DNA of 64,000 bases, from assembly GCA_036571765.1 (NCBI GenBank), contig BROE01000010.1, positions 11,213,240-11,277,239 of the forward strand, read 5' to 3'. Under the pieces are notes generated by a model. The model was not told the DNA's origin and did no database searches. It saw only the letters and a program-made list of their open reading frames with translations. Within the stretch, counting starts at the first letter, position 1, and each line of letters opens with the position of its first letter. Of the stretch, positions 35,501-45,400 are shown one piece after another. This stretch comes from Plecoglossus altivelis. Its lineage: Eukaryota; Chordata; Actinopteri; Osmeriformes; Plecoglossidae. A program made the translations under genes and the position numbers.

Positions 35501-37339
35501 TCTTGTGTCTGTTTTCTACCGTGGAGCATTTTCACACCCCTTGGACTTTTTACCATGGTGTATTCTGCTACAAAATAGAATCAAACGTGTCAATTGGAAC
35601 TCTCATGCTTTGCCTTCTGATCAACCCCCAATCTTCACATGATCAGGCTTGACTTGAGGAGCTTGTTTGTCCAAAGCTAGTTTGGGCTTGTTACTACAAT
35701 TCTTACTTCAATGCACGTTGACTCTGATTTTAGCACTATAATGCACCACACAGTATTAAAGTCAAAGGGGGCATGCCACTAAAGATGTTTTCTTTGTAAT
35801 AGATTTTTTGCAATAGATATATCTGTGAAAATGTGATGTCATCTTGTAGCTAGTAACCTGAAAAACGAGTGGCATGCTAGATGTTTCAGGGCATTACAGG
35901 CATAGTGTAAAGAGGTTTGTGTGTCCGAGCTATAGTGTAAATAAAATGGGCCTCGTGGCATTCTTCAGAATCATTGCGCTCAGTTCAATGACAGGGACAT
36001 TACGGTTTCATTTCCTTCTAATGTCTTATGCTAACTTGTTGAGTCCTCACATATTGATTCGTTGCGTTCATCTCACTTTTCTACAAACCCTGTCCCCGCT
36101 GACAGGATTCCAAATCTGAAGCTGGAAGAGGAGAGGAGGAGGAGGTAGAAGAAGCTGAGGAGGAGGAAGAGGAAGAAGAAGTAGAGGAAAACGATGCAGA
36201 GGAGGTGGAGACAGTCCAGTCCACTGATATACCAAAACCAGAACACATGAAAGAGGAGACGCTTCCAGTTTGCGAAAAGATAGGTACGTTTTTACCCCTT
36301 TCACCTATGCAATGCTGCCACCCTTTTAAATGAATAAATAGATAGATCGATAGATCGATAATGTTATGGTATTAGAGGATTCTTTAACTATACTATATGT
36401 ATTTTGTCACCAGCTAACAACTTTGGTGAGTCTGGTTTTGAGACTGAAAAGGTGACAGAGTCTAGCTCCGCACCACTGAATGGATCATGTGACACATTCA
36501 AGAGCCAGCCAGCCACCAACAAAAAGGTAGGAGATTTGACCTCACATGTAGTAAATAATTAGCTAACAACATGACTGTTACTTCTGTTTATAAATGGTTT
36601 GCATAACATTATCTCTGATGCATCTATTGTAGGTGTAGGAGAGGTCATTATAGGTAGATTAGATTAGGAGTGCGGAAGTCGTGTATTCAAATCATGCCAG
36701 AATGAAAATGGGCAAGGTAGGAGATTACATGACATGAGTTTAAGACCATATGTCTTGGACATTAAGTGGAGAGTTAAGCTAGTTACAACCGACATCTGCA
36801 CACCCTTGAAACAGTATGGTCTCAAAATCCTTTTGATTAAACTCTACACTGCATATTCATCAGCTATGCTCTGATAGCCAAGACTCATGTGTCTTGTCAT
36901 AGGTAAATAATAGCCAATATGCAAGTCATAATGTTGACTAAAACAGATCTCTCAAAACACAATGTTATGTTTTACATTACATTGTTTAGGTTTATAGATG
37001 ATCGTGTACAGTGAAGCGCCATCCTAAATTGCAAACGTTCCCTGAAGGGGGAACTTCTAGTTCGCGGGACTGTTTAGTAAACGGATATCTGTTGCCAAGT
37101 CATCGCTGTTCCCTTACTCTCTTCAGCTGTCGCTGTTTAAGAGATTATCCTCCACCAAGGCCAAGCAGGTAGCTGAGACGGACGCGGCCTCCAAAGAGGG
37201 CCTGGTGAGGGAAGAGTACTCTGCTGAGGGACCCTCATCAGCCCTGCAGAGCAAGGACTCTGATACCAAAGGGGAGAAGCAACAGGCTCGGACAGCTGCC
37301 ACCAAAAGTGCCCATTCTGCCACCTGCACCATATTGTGA
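26599..37339 (+). CDS. rpgr: retinitis pigmentosa GTPase regulator (RPGR), constitutive isoform span
   Basis: RCC1-like protein of the ciliary transition zone and photoreceptor connecting cilium that binds PDE6D, RPGRIP1 and ARL3-pathway partners. Exons: 26599-26629, 26848-26973, 27182-27274, 28350-28412, 28546-28704, 28867-29016, 29142-29300, 29394-29549, 30035-30159, 30435-30620, 30949-31102, 31367-31464, 31767-31826, 32112-32930, 36106-36283, 36414-36526, 37127-37339; all phases close to 960 aa. Blades of the propeller are plain: SGAVFTFGKSKF, FGCNNWGQLGLGSK, ACGRNHT, MWGDNAEGQIGLG, CGYYHSAF, FGLGQFGQLGHGTF, TFGDGRHGKLGLGEENFTN. Then RRRERERSPEQF and LGDTTDFLNM, both RPGR hallmarks. The last exon ends CTIL, a CAAX box for geranylgeranylation. 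The internal donor at 32931 is my inference: it is phase 0 and fits the phase-0 exon at 36106. Confidence 0.95.
27880..28080 (+). mobile_element. fragment of common teleost SINE-type repeats in rpgr intron 3
   Basis: GACAATAAAGCACAACTTGAAC with a short (CTTGAA)n tail at 27927-27963, and the phrase AATCAAAATGTATTTTTATAG with CCCTTTTTACAAG at about 28005-28040. Both closely resemble the 3' ends of repeats that are abundant in fish genomes. Boundaries are uncertain. Confidence 0.45.
29726..30034 (+). repeat. 35-bp minisatellite duplicating the rpgr exon 9 acceptor
   Basis: Nine tandem copies, with TGATTGAC recurring every 35 bases at 29726, 29761, 29796, 29831, 29866, 29901, 29936, 29971 and 30006. 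Each unit contains the word GTCCCAG followed by ACAGTG or a close variant. The last copy supplies the acceptor used by the exon starting at 30035 (GTCCCAG|ACAGTGGCC). Confidence 0.95.
32112..34739 (+). CDS. rpgr: RPGR ORF15 alternative terminal exon
   Basis: If the donor at 32931 is not used, the frame stays open from the acceptor at 32111 to TGA 34737-34739, 876 residues. Joined to the 13 upstream exons this gives about 1395 aa. The exon starts basic (RKGKLARQHVNDG) and becomes strongly Glu-rich from about 33190. Where mammalian ORF15 is Glu-Gly, this one is Glu-Ser/Glu-Glu. It ends in a basic stretch (KSSKSRPAKKSPDSQ) and QFWEDVLPQYLNLK. That last motif matches the conserved C-terminus of mammalian RPGR-ORF15, the photoreceptor isoform, which recruits TTLL5 for glutamylation. 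An AATAAA at 35249-35254 could end this transcript. Confidence 0.92.
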   Translation, partial: RKGKLARQHVNDGEVETKRGGERQKSKETHLPAEEHASSPSLKRAGLTHRKPLPTELLRTPSAHSLPSPQRKSSKPWAPQSRGKENLSTALRAINPSEMKADSASSQAVSVGDIRKTKAKPTPHVKEASREGKSKFIEVEDKGDVKGKPIADHKPKKMQSVESRGQNVEVTKALVEVNPKSIKRSNIQHAKSKEKLSEGTVGATVKTPEPHLESEGLKTTKNERNAKSRLSKPINSKDDQQSDPTPKHTTQRNLLTEVTSLASDPGLEGSLRMVRAVADAVPFGSPPRSEAACFRPQALKAKDPSLSGDAQSFASDSEDSELRAAVRISITPGSPEQVTESSSNVDRPGKGEEQDKSSEGEEEETLDKTQQSHDRTVKLDSGHTGDESEEGVETSADSMDGLESELVARLTGSQECETPLLEDGGISEREGSEDEEGGSATGTERGGESQSELEEKEDSSMEEEQEDEGSRGSSENEGKNSDGSGESEERGGEEEESAAASESEEEEESGGTSGTETESKKEESEEEIDEEEEENESGEEEEKSDSVNSSVGEEKEIESGEDASMFSEQEEKEEGESEEEEGDNEEEEVENEEEGAENEEEENSVGSSEEEEKESEEDDSESSEQEEKDEVENEEEEVENEEEEVESEEDEDTSASDNSTEGQDESEVDSETEGEGESEVDSETEGEGEGVEAESSAGEESEGDEEEVEEEGESDVDEGEGEEETSQVAEEESDEEENESGKAEEEEEVMESEAEEGEEAEEKDENEEEDENEEEAEEEEEVDEKEEEAEEEEEEDEKEEEAEEEEEEDNRRKKEKADVRRKSKGNLKDGSSDAEAVGSQAKTKLKPSSKSRPAKKSPDSQQFWEDVLPQYLNLK
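35436..35453 (+). repeat. poly-C tract
   Basis: Run of about 18 C downstream of ORF15, inside the region between the ORF15 stop and the exon at 36106. Its length is likely unreliable in an assembly. Confidence 0.8.
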
Positions 37340-37514
37340 CCCAGCGCACTGAGGGAAGGAAGGTTGGTTGACCTCACAGATCGGTTTGCATCGGTGGTCG
37401 TCAGCGGGTGTCTGTCAAGCACCAGCGGACAAGCTCGCAAAAACGTCCTTTTCTACTCAATCTCGACAATTCTGTTTTGTTTTGTTTGTTTTTTTTACTA
37501 ACGGCCACTATGAC

Positions 37515-37520
37515 AATAAA
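37515..37520 (+). terminator. poly(A) signal of rpgr (constitutive form)
   Basis: AATAAA 176 bases after the CAAX-encoding stop at 37337-37339. Confidence 0.6.
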
Positions 37521-37599
37521 GATGGGTTAGGGTTCAAGCGTCAGGCGATTAGTTATTTTGCATAGAAATAATTGGTTGAACGTTTGTGGAGGGACAAAA

Positions 37600-39300
37600 T
37601 ACATACATTGTACATCACCCAGAAATAAGTTTCAGTTGAATTTGTAATGCAATAACAGAAAAGTCCAATGTCAATGTATCGATTATACAATGATAGGAGT
37701 GGGTGAGTGGGACCAAGGACATAGTTGTTACTCCAACCCAGAATGGCCAGGACAGGCATGGTCCTCAGGGTCGGTGAAACTGTCCATTTCAATTTTCCAT
37801 TATGCGGGTAGCTCTGCACAATGCCATCCCTGCACAAATGATTGCCTTAGTGACTTGAAAATGGCTGATTACTTTTCTACGAATCTCTGGAGTTCATGAG
37901 GTCTAGGTTTGAGTGGAGTGCACTAGAGCTGTACACCATAAGTTCCTCTACCTTATCTACAGCTGTCTTTAGTACCACTTTGTGAAACGTTTTTATGATT
38001 AGATATCGTATTTATACATGTTTGTGCTATGTTTGACGTGCACAATGCATGATACTCTTTTTTTGTGTGTTTGTTCTTTTTGATCTGTGAATAGAAGGGT
38101 ACAATAGTCTTTATTATATAAAGTAAGTGGGGTTGTGGTTCCCAATCATTCATGGAAAAAAACAGTGTTTTTGCCTTTTGCGTCTAAAATAGAAACAAGT
38201 CACCAGTCCAGTGGCACTAAGCCCAACACTTTCAGGGTCTGTCAAAACCATGTGGATTAGCCATTTGTTTGTTTATCACAGTTATGTTATATTGCATATA
38301 TACTGCATTACAAGGATAAAGGAGCAGGTTGAACAGGTACAGTTTTGTGATTTCTGGGTCATGGTTGTATGGCCCGCAAGGCAAAGAACCCACTGTAGTA
38401 GCAGGCACTGCATCTGGACCTCAATCTGACTGAGATTGTCCTTCTGTTTTGGGAAGGACACATTTTACGTTTCTAGTATGATTCCAAAATGCAGCACTTT
38501 GAGTTTAATATCCATATAGCACACCTGCACTTTAAATGAAACATTTTTTTCTGGAAGATTACGGTGATATTTTGAAATTAAATATTACTGTGTGAATGTA
38601 ATTCTGTGTGTTATTATTATTTCTAGACTCAATTTTACACTATGGATTGGGTTTTACATGCTGTGGCAGTTCGGTTAGAGCACTGGCCTCCCAATACTGA
38701 GACTGTGGGTTTGATTCTTGGGCATAATCCAACATTAAATGATCTCTCTGAGTGGAGTCTGCATGTGTTACCATGTGTTCTCTCTCTGGCTTCCTCCCAC
38801 CATCCAAAGACATGCATGTGATAGGTTAAATGGAAATTCTAAAGTGCCTTTAGTGAATGAATGTACAAGGTTACTGGAATAAGCCCCAGTCACCCGTGAC
38901 ACCCAAGGGGAGCAAGCGGCATCGCAATCTCAAACAGAAATCAGCAGTAGAAAATGGAGGAATAAAAGTGTAACTATATTAGCCAATTTCAGTTTCATCC
39001 CACCTCTTCATATTTCCGATGCGATCTGCCAACCACATTTTTGCCACCTAAAAACGTGCGACTCCTCAAACGCTAGAAGTGATAGTCTACCTGTGCTGTA
39101 CCTGTCTAGTAGACTACACAACCCCTGTGTATGACGTCGATGAAACCAAACACCCTTAGTCCAGACTCACCGACTACGACGCGCGTTTAACAAGGCGAGG
39201 TACTATTTCCGTCAAATGCACATTTCCTTCAAAATTACCTGATTTGATTGGATGTTCACTTCCATATTACCTTCATGTTAGTCATGAAGTTTACAAGACA
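37600..39300. other. intergenic region between rpgr and the first CD2-like gene
   Basis: No exon could be supported. It contains a tRNA-derived SINE (listed separately) and otherwise AT-rich unique sequence. The part nearest 39300 should hold the promoter of the CD2-like gene. Confidence 0.5.
38641..38960 (+). mobile_element. tRNA-derived SINE
   Basis: An A-box-like GTTCGGTTAGAGCACTGG and B-box-like GGTTTGATTCTTGGGC lie about 40 bases apart at the left. They are followed by a core resembling the widespread fish phrase TTTCCTCCCACAGTCCAAAGACATGC (here GCTTCCTCCCACCATCCAAAG). The tail CCCCAGTCACCCGTGACACC recurs inverted near 47.42-47.48 kb. Confidence 0.65.
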
Positions 39301-39311
39301 TTTCTATGTAG

Positions 39312-39325
39312 ATTTTCACTTTCGC
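39312..39325 (-). promoter_or_regulatory. ISRE/IRF-like site before CD2-like gene 1
   Basis: The complement reads GCGAAAGTGAAAAT, matching the GAAANNGAAA core of interferon-stimulated response elements, 17 bases before the ATG at 39342. It would therefore sit in the 5'UTR or core promoter. Function is inference. Confidence 0.4.
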
Positions 39326-39341
39326 TTTTAATTATAAGATC

Positions 39342-41681
39342 ATGGATTTACAATGGATTTTGGAAATAATTATTTGTTTTGCAACGCTTGGACAATTAAT
39401 CGGTAAGTGTTTTCACCTGGGATATTGGATTTAAGAGACATTCATTCGTCTGTCTGACCATATTGGGGAATTTGTCTACCAATGACGCAAATTTGGCTTA
39501 GCTCGACGAGTAACTTGCTATTGTTGATTTCTCTGTAGAACAAATGTTGTATTTTTTTGTTTACGTCCATGTAGACAAACGAATGAACCTCAGATTGAGT
39601 TAGAACTGTATGCAATTCATAGAGAGCAAACCTATATGCGGCTGTATTAACAGACTGTCAGGGCTACTGACCAGTAGCTTGGGTGGCCTAACATTTGAAT
39701 TTGTGAAATAAATGCCTTTAACTGTAAAAAATAATTAAAAAAAAAAAAAACTTTAAAAAAAATCTATAACTTGTTGCAACATAGAAATAATAACGAATTA
39801 TTTTGGGTGTGGCGTTATTCATTCCCTAGCTGGAGACCTTCTGTATGCTATTACAAGTCGAGACGTCATTATCAAACCTCAATTTAAAGGACACATAAAA
39901 GCCATCCTTTGGACGCACAATGGTCACAAGGCGATTGAATGGTTAGAAACAGATTCTTCACGACGCTTTCGAGAATTTGAGGATAGAACGGAGTTAAATA
40001 CAACGACTGGAGACATCACCATCAAGAATTTGACCATTCAGCAGAGTGGGATATATAAAGTAGAAGTAGAGATTGATGGTAAAGAATGGACGTTTAAGCA
40101 GAACGTAAAAGTAATGGGTAAGTGTTGTTTTCAGAACTGCTACTGAGAAATGCCATGGTGTTTTTTTTCATGCATTGACAACTTGTTTTGCAGGTTTGAG
40201 AGAAGAGGCAAGATACAATCTCAAAGGTCCCACAGTTGTATAATGAAAAGGAGGGGAGATTTGACGGAACGCTTAACTGACTTTTACTCAAAAATTCAAT
40301 CTTTTTCAGACCCCGTGCAGCCTATAATAATCTGTGAGATAAACAACACCAGCGTAGCTACATTGACCTGCAGTGCAAGTGGTCCACAGGTCACGTACAA
40401 ATGGTTCGGCCCTGGCCAGGAGAATGTAATATGGAGTCCAGAGGGAAATGGATCTAGTCTCAGGATTGATCCCTCAGAGTCAGCTGAATACACCTGCCTG
40501 GCCGAAAACCCAGTCAGTAAGAAAAACCAGTCATTCAACGCTAAAGACTGCCCATCTTCAGGTAACTAGAGGCCACACTTTACACCTCATTATAGTTTCC
40601 TGTAGGTTTAAAAAAAGATACACATGAGCTCTATTTAGCTTAAAGAACAATACACTTGAATTGTGGAATGCATTTTAACAATATGACATGCTTGTCATCA
40701 TAGTCTTAGATGTTTACATTCATATTATACTGTGTGTGTTACAGAACAGTCGTGGAAAACCAAATTGATTTGGCTTTCTCTGGTTTTCATTTGTGTTATT
40801 TTGGGTCTCTTGATTTTCGTGTTCATCCGTATAAGAAAAGGTAAACCCAAGCTCCATCAAATAGCATTAAAGACCAATCTTCTCTCTAATATGAATCTCC
40901 TACCATAAGACTTGTTATAGTGCGTCACGCTACTGTTGTATTTAACAAGTGTTACGATTGATTTCCCTTCCTTGTCTGTATTTTTGTGCATACAGTCAAA
41001 AGAAGGAACCAAAATGGAGAGAGCGCTGTACGCAGGTCGGAGAGTAGAGATGTTGCTGCTCTTCAGTCAGACACATGTTCTCCTGGACATGAACTGACCT
41101 CCGTGTTGAGCTCAGAGACTGACAAACTCATCCTGGGACCTGGAGAAAATGTGGCTGAGGTCAATTTGGAGCCATTGGTAAAAGACTTCCTAAATCTGCC
41201 CGGCGAAATATACGATGCCAAGCATGTAAACATGATCAGCCCGAAGAGTGAGGAGAAAAGAACAATAGCGGCCGAGGATGTGGTCTGTCAGATGTTGCCG
41301 GAGCAAAAAACTGGTACATGGAATTCAAATGTTGCACAAGCCCTACAATTTTCTCCTGAAGGACAGCCCCCACCAAAGCCTCCACGAAGACCTGGCTCCA
41401 TCAGAGTCCCCTATCCAACGCTTGTTGGGGACACACAGTCAGACCTTGATGCGAGTAACTATGCAAAGCAAAGTTATTCAGAGTCACCTGTTCGGTTTCC
41501 AGCTACAAGAGGGGCAGGTGAGGATGAGGGAGAAAAGAGAGAGATGAGTGTCGAGGAAGGGTTAGATAATGAGGAGGTGAGTGAGAACGAGGGAGAAAGA
41601 GAGAAGAGTATCGATGAAGGGTTAGATTATGAGGAGGTGAGTGAGAATGAGGGAGAAAGAGAGAAGAGTATCGATGGTTAG
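39342..41681 (+). CDS. CD2/CD48/SLAM-like immunoglobulin receptor 1
   Basis: Type I membrane protein of the CD2 family pattern. Exons: 39342-39402 (signal peptide), 39830-40117 (V-type Ig), 40310-40561 (C2-type Ig), 40745-40840 (transmembrane), 40996-41681 (cytoplasmic); every junction is phase 1; 460 aa. The V domain has ILWTHNG and SGIYKVEVE but lacks the usual cysteine pair, as in CD2 and CD58. The second domain has TLTCSASG and AEYTCLAENP. The TM is LIWLSLVFICVILGLLIFVF. The long tail has tyrosines (EIYDAKH, NYAKQSYSE) and PPPKPPRRPG, which fits the PxxxPR SH3-ligand motif of CD2AP/CIN85. It ends in 20-residue acidic repeats cut short by TAG 41679-41681. Likely a leukocyte adhesion/co-stimulatory receptor. 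The exact orthologue is unknown; lineage-specific expansion of this family is common in fish. Confidence 0.8.
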
Positions 41682-41800
41682 ATACTGAGGAGGTGAGTGA
41701 GAATGAGGGAGAAAGAGAGAAGAGTATCGATGGTTAGATAATGAGGAGGTGAGTGAGAATGAGGGAGAAAGAGAGATCGGTATCGAGGACAGAGATCATG
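41520..41800 (+). repeat. 60-bp coding minisatellite with 56-bp units
   Basis: GAGGAGGTGA recurs at 41571, 41631, 41687 and 41743. The first interval is 60 bases (20 codons, in frame). The next two are 56 bases, each missing AAGG or an equivalent 4 bases of GATGAAGGGTTAGAT. The first deletion makes GAT GGT TAG, the stop of CD2-like gene 1. Confidence 0.9.
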
Positions 41801-42408
41801 AGGAAGGACGCTTGGTTTAAGAGGTTGGTGAGGAAGAGGGAGAAAAGGAAAAACCACCAATCCCTTGGAGAACGGCTCACAAATCACGTATCCCACCTCC
41901 TGTACCCCCAAAGCCATTAGTAAGACTTGGAGGTAGTCCTACATGACAGGTGACACTGTCATAGGGGAGTATGAATAAGGAAGGCACTGTCCACTCATCA
42001 AGATAGTGTGATCGAACTTTTTGTTACGTTACCAAAGTGGTCTTTTAACCAGACCATTCAAAACTAGTTACACTAAGAGTGTGTTGTTTACCTACATACG
42101 TGCAGGTGTGATAGAGGTTGGAATAAAAGGGGTGCTTGTGGGAGGAATGGTACTGTCTACAACGTATTTTAGACGCATTACATAGGGTACTATTTTATGA
42201 TTTAAATCGTCGGGGTTATGATTCTGTTTATCTATGGAAATGGTTACCACTTCATTTGTGATTGCCTGTTAATAAAGTTTTTTTAAATGAATCGTCGGAG
42301 GAGTGGGACGTCCTGCTGCCTTACTTTCAGTTTCATTCTATCTTGAAGTCGAGCTGTACTGTCGGGTGGGGTGTGGAAGAAAGAGCGAATCTTGTTCACT
42401 ACTTCGAT
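41682..42408. other. 3' end of CD2-like gene 1 and spacer to gene 2
   Basis: Holds the out-of-frame remains of the tail (see findings), a poly(A) signal AATAAA at 42271-42276 and the ISRE-like site of the next gene. No other gene was seen. Confidence 0.5.
42324..42337 (-). promoter_or_regulatory. ISRE/IRF-like site before CD2-like gene 2
   Basis: The complement reads AATGAAACTGAAAG, again with a GAAANNGAAA core, 71 bases upstream of the ATG at 42409. It lies between the poly(A) signal of gene 1 and the start of gene 2. Confidence 0.4.
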
Positions 42409-45400
42409 ATGGGCAAACATCGAATAAATATTTGGACTGTTGTCCTTTTCGTGGAATTAGCAAGAAGTGTAAACTCAAATCCAGGTAACGCAAATTGAAA
42501 TTACTACCGACGTAGTCTTGTAAATAGGTAGGAAAACTGGTAGATTACATGTGTGCAACCTACCCGTGGTTTCTGGCAATTACCCTAAAAACGTCTACAT
42601 TTAGCAACTATTGTTGATTTATTTGTGCACAGGTATTTTGTTACAGTGAATGTGTGATGAGATTTCTTAATTTTCTCAGGAATAACTATTAAAACTTATT
42701 TCAGGAAAAACGTCGAAGTGGGTTGTTCCACCCTATTTTGTAACGATCACACCGGAAATCTGTCAAATTCGTATTGAACTTACTGAAGCACTACTACCCC
42801 TTACTTAATAAACAGAATGGAATCATAACCTATGTGTAAGAGCTTTCATAATTCATCAAAAACCTTACGCCTAGCTTAGGTTTTTCATTTCGCCAAGCAT
42901 AGCCTCTGTAGCTCCAAGCTACAGGCTAGTTTTGGGGAAGTACGTATTTCTCATTTAGCGACAATAGGGCAACCTATCTGCACAATTAATAATCTGCGTT
43001 ATGGACGCGATATTAGGTGAATATTTTTATTCAATAGAATTGGCTTTGTGTATGGTGGGCGGCACAGTTGACAACTAGTCTTGCTTGCAATGCCAGGCTA
43101 GACCCATTTGTCTTGTACTATTAGCATTAATTATTACAATAAACAGTATGGTAGCTGGCCAATACCCTAGTGAAAAGCGAATAAGTTATTTAAATGACCG
43201 AGGTGAAGTTAGTTTCATACTCAACATTCGAAATTCGTCTCATAGGGACTGGATGAAAACTACGCATATCATTTAGAAAATGATGACTCTTACAATATTT
43301 CTATGACGATATTTTATATTTTGTATCATTTTTCAAAAACGGAATTGAAAAAGTAAAGGCTGTGGAAGTAGGCTACATATTATTAGAATATTCTGGTGTC
43401 CGTTTTAAGTTTTATCATCATTGAAATATTGATAGAAATATGGATTGAATATAATAGAAATATTGATCACCAAGAAACTTTAAACTGACATAAATAGTTT
43501 GACATTTATTAAATGTATGACCATGGGTTAATCTGAACTGCTAGTCCTACACAGAAACCTTGTTGCCAATCTACATGTTGTTGTTTTTTAACTCCTATGT
43601 ATGTTTTTCCAGGTCAGCCAGTATACCGTCAACTAGGGGGAAAGCTTGTGTTGAAACTAGATTCACTGCCTAGTTCTGGCTCCTCCATCACTTGGAAATT
43701 TGAATCGAATAAGGTGGTAGAATATGATCTGGGCTTCAATGAGAATATTGATGTCTATGGAGATTATAAGAACAGAGTAACGCTGGATAAAATAACTGGA
43801 CAGTTTGAAATGAAAGACTTAACCAAAAAAGACAGTGGGGTTTACGCTGTGGAAGTCATGAGTGCAGAAAAGGCTACTTACTCCATTCAAGTTATCAGTA
43901 AGTATAATTGTGTATATTACATCATTGCTCAGTGTTAACTTAAGTCAACAAAAATTGAACAAGATACAACATTGCCATAATCATCAACTGTGCATTCACA
44001 GGTGCCATCACTGCCACCCCAACAATAACAGCATCACCAAAGTCGTGTGACGGCAAAGATGTTCCCTGTCGTCTTACCTGTCAGTCACCAGGCATCACTG
44101 ACGCTGAGCCACTCACATATAGCTGGAAAGTGGGAGATAGACCATGGAACATTAGTTCAGACAATTCCTGGGATATCCATGCCCCTGATGCTCATGAAAC
44201 ATTCATCTGTAAGATAAAGAATCCAATCAGTGAAAAAGACAGTGATCCTTTCACACTTCCCAAAGGTAAGTGATGTGCGCGGATAAACATGTGTACTAAT
44301 ACATATTATGTTTTAGTCGTGCATTCCAAGTTGACTCTATCTGAATTCTCAACCTTTTTTTTGCAACATCAACACTTCAAATGAATAATAAGTTTGAGAT
44401 ACTACTAGATTACTACTAGATACTACTAGATTATACGCTGTGAGCCTTACATAGAAGGCCAGTCATATGGGTGTATATATAGGGGTTTGTAAATAGGGAT
44501 ACATGTTTGAACATCAATCAATCAATTGTACTTAATGCTTGAGTGTGAAAACTTTTATTGATTTTATAGGAGTCAACGTCCCTCTGGTCGTCTCACTTTG
44601 TGTTCTGAGCTGTCTGATCATTCTCTTGGCCATTTTATTTCAATTTGTACCACGTGAGTACATGTTCAGTAACCTTAAATGGGGTATTCATTCATTACAC
44701 CCTTACAATAAATGACATGTATGTGTGCATGACTAAAATCCATTCATGACAAGTAAAACTGCAATATCATAATAATTTGGTTATTCAAAATAGAATTCGA
44801 AATATACCTTCATTTCTACCTTCTAACAAACACACATCTGGTTGTGTCATGGCATAAAACATGCTGTACACATCTGTGTTGTCCGTGTTTCAAAGTCTTC
44901 GTGAAATCAGTCCACTGTTCAACTGCCCCTTGCTAATCTTTAAGATTTAAGATTATCATGGCCAAATTGCATTTATATTGTAGTAATCATTTACATTGTA
45001 GTAATAATTTTCACTCTGGAAAATCTTCAAACAACATTTTAAAGGACATTTGACGGTTGTTACGAATAACACATTCATCCTCAACAGTGTGATGTGTTCA
45101 CAAGTGGGATGTCTGCTTTACAATGTTCGGCGGAAATCCTAGAATTTCATGTTTGTGTGTAATTTCAGAACTGAAGACAAAGAGAGAGGCACTTTTCAAT
45201 CGTTTGCGGAGGCCAAAAACTGGTACGTTCTTTTAAGATTTAATCAACGTGACTACCCCAAAGCAGATATGAAATGTTCTTTAATTGCTACTAGTGAATT
45301 GTGTGTGAGGACTCCAGTGTGGCAATCATGACTCTAACATGTGTTACAAAAACAAAATGAAAGAAAAAAACAAGAGAAAAAGAAAAAGTGACAGTATATC

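Noticed and set aside
43085..43276. ORF with a signal-peptide-like start between the first two exons of CD2-like gene 2
   Set aside because: It has no ATG at its start (TTG), no clear donor, and no match to the Ig fold. It could be a dead alternative exon, but evidence is too thin.
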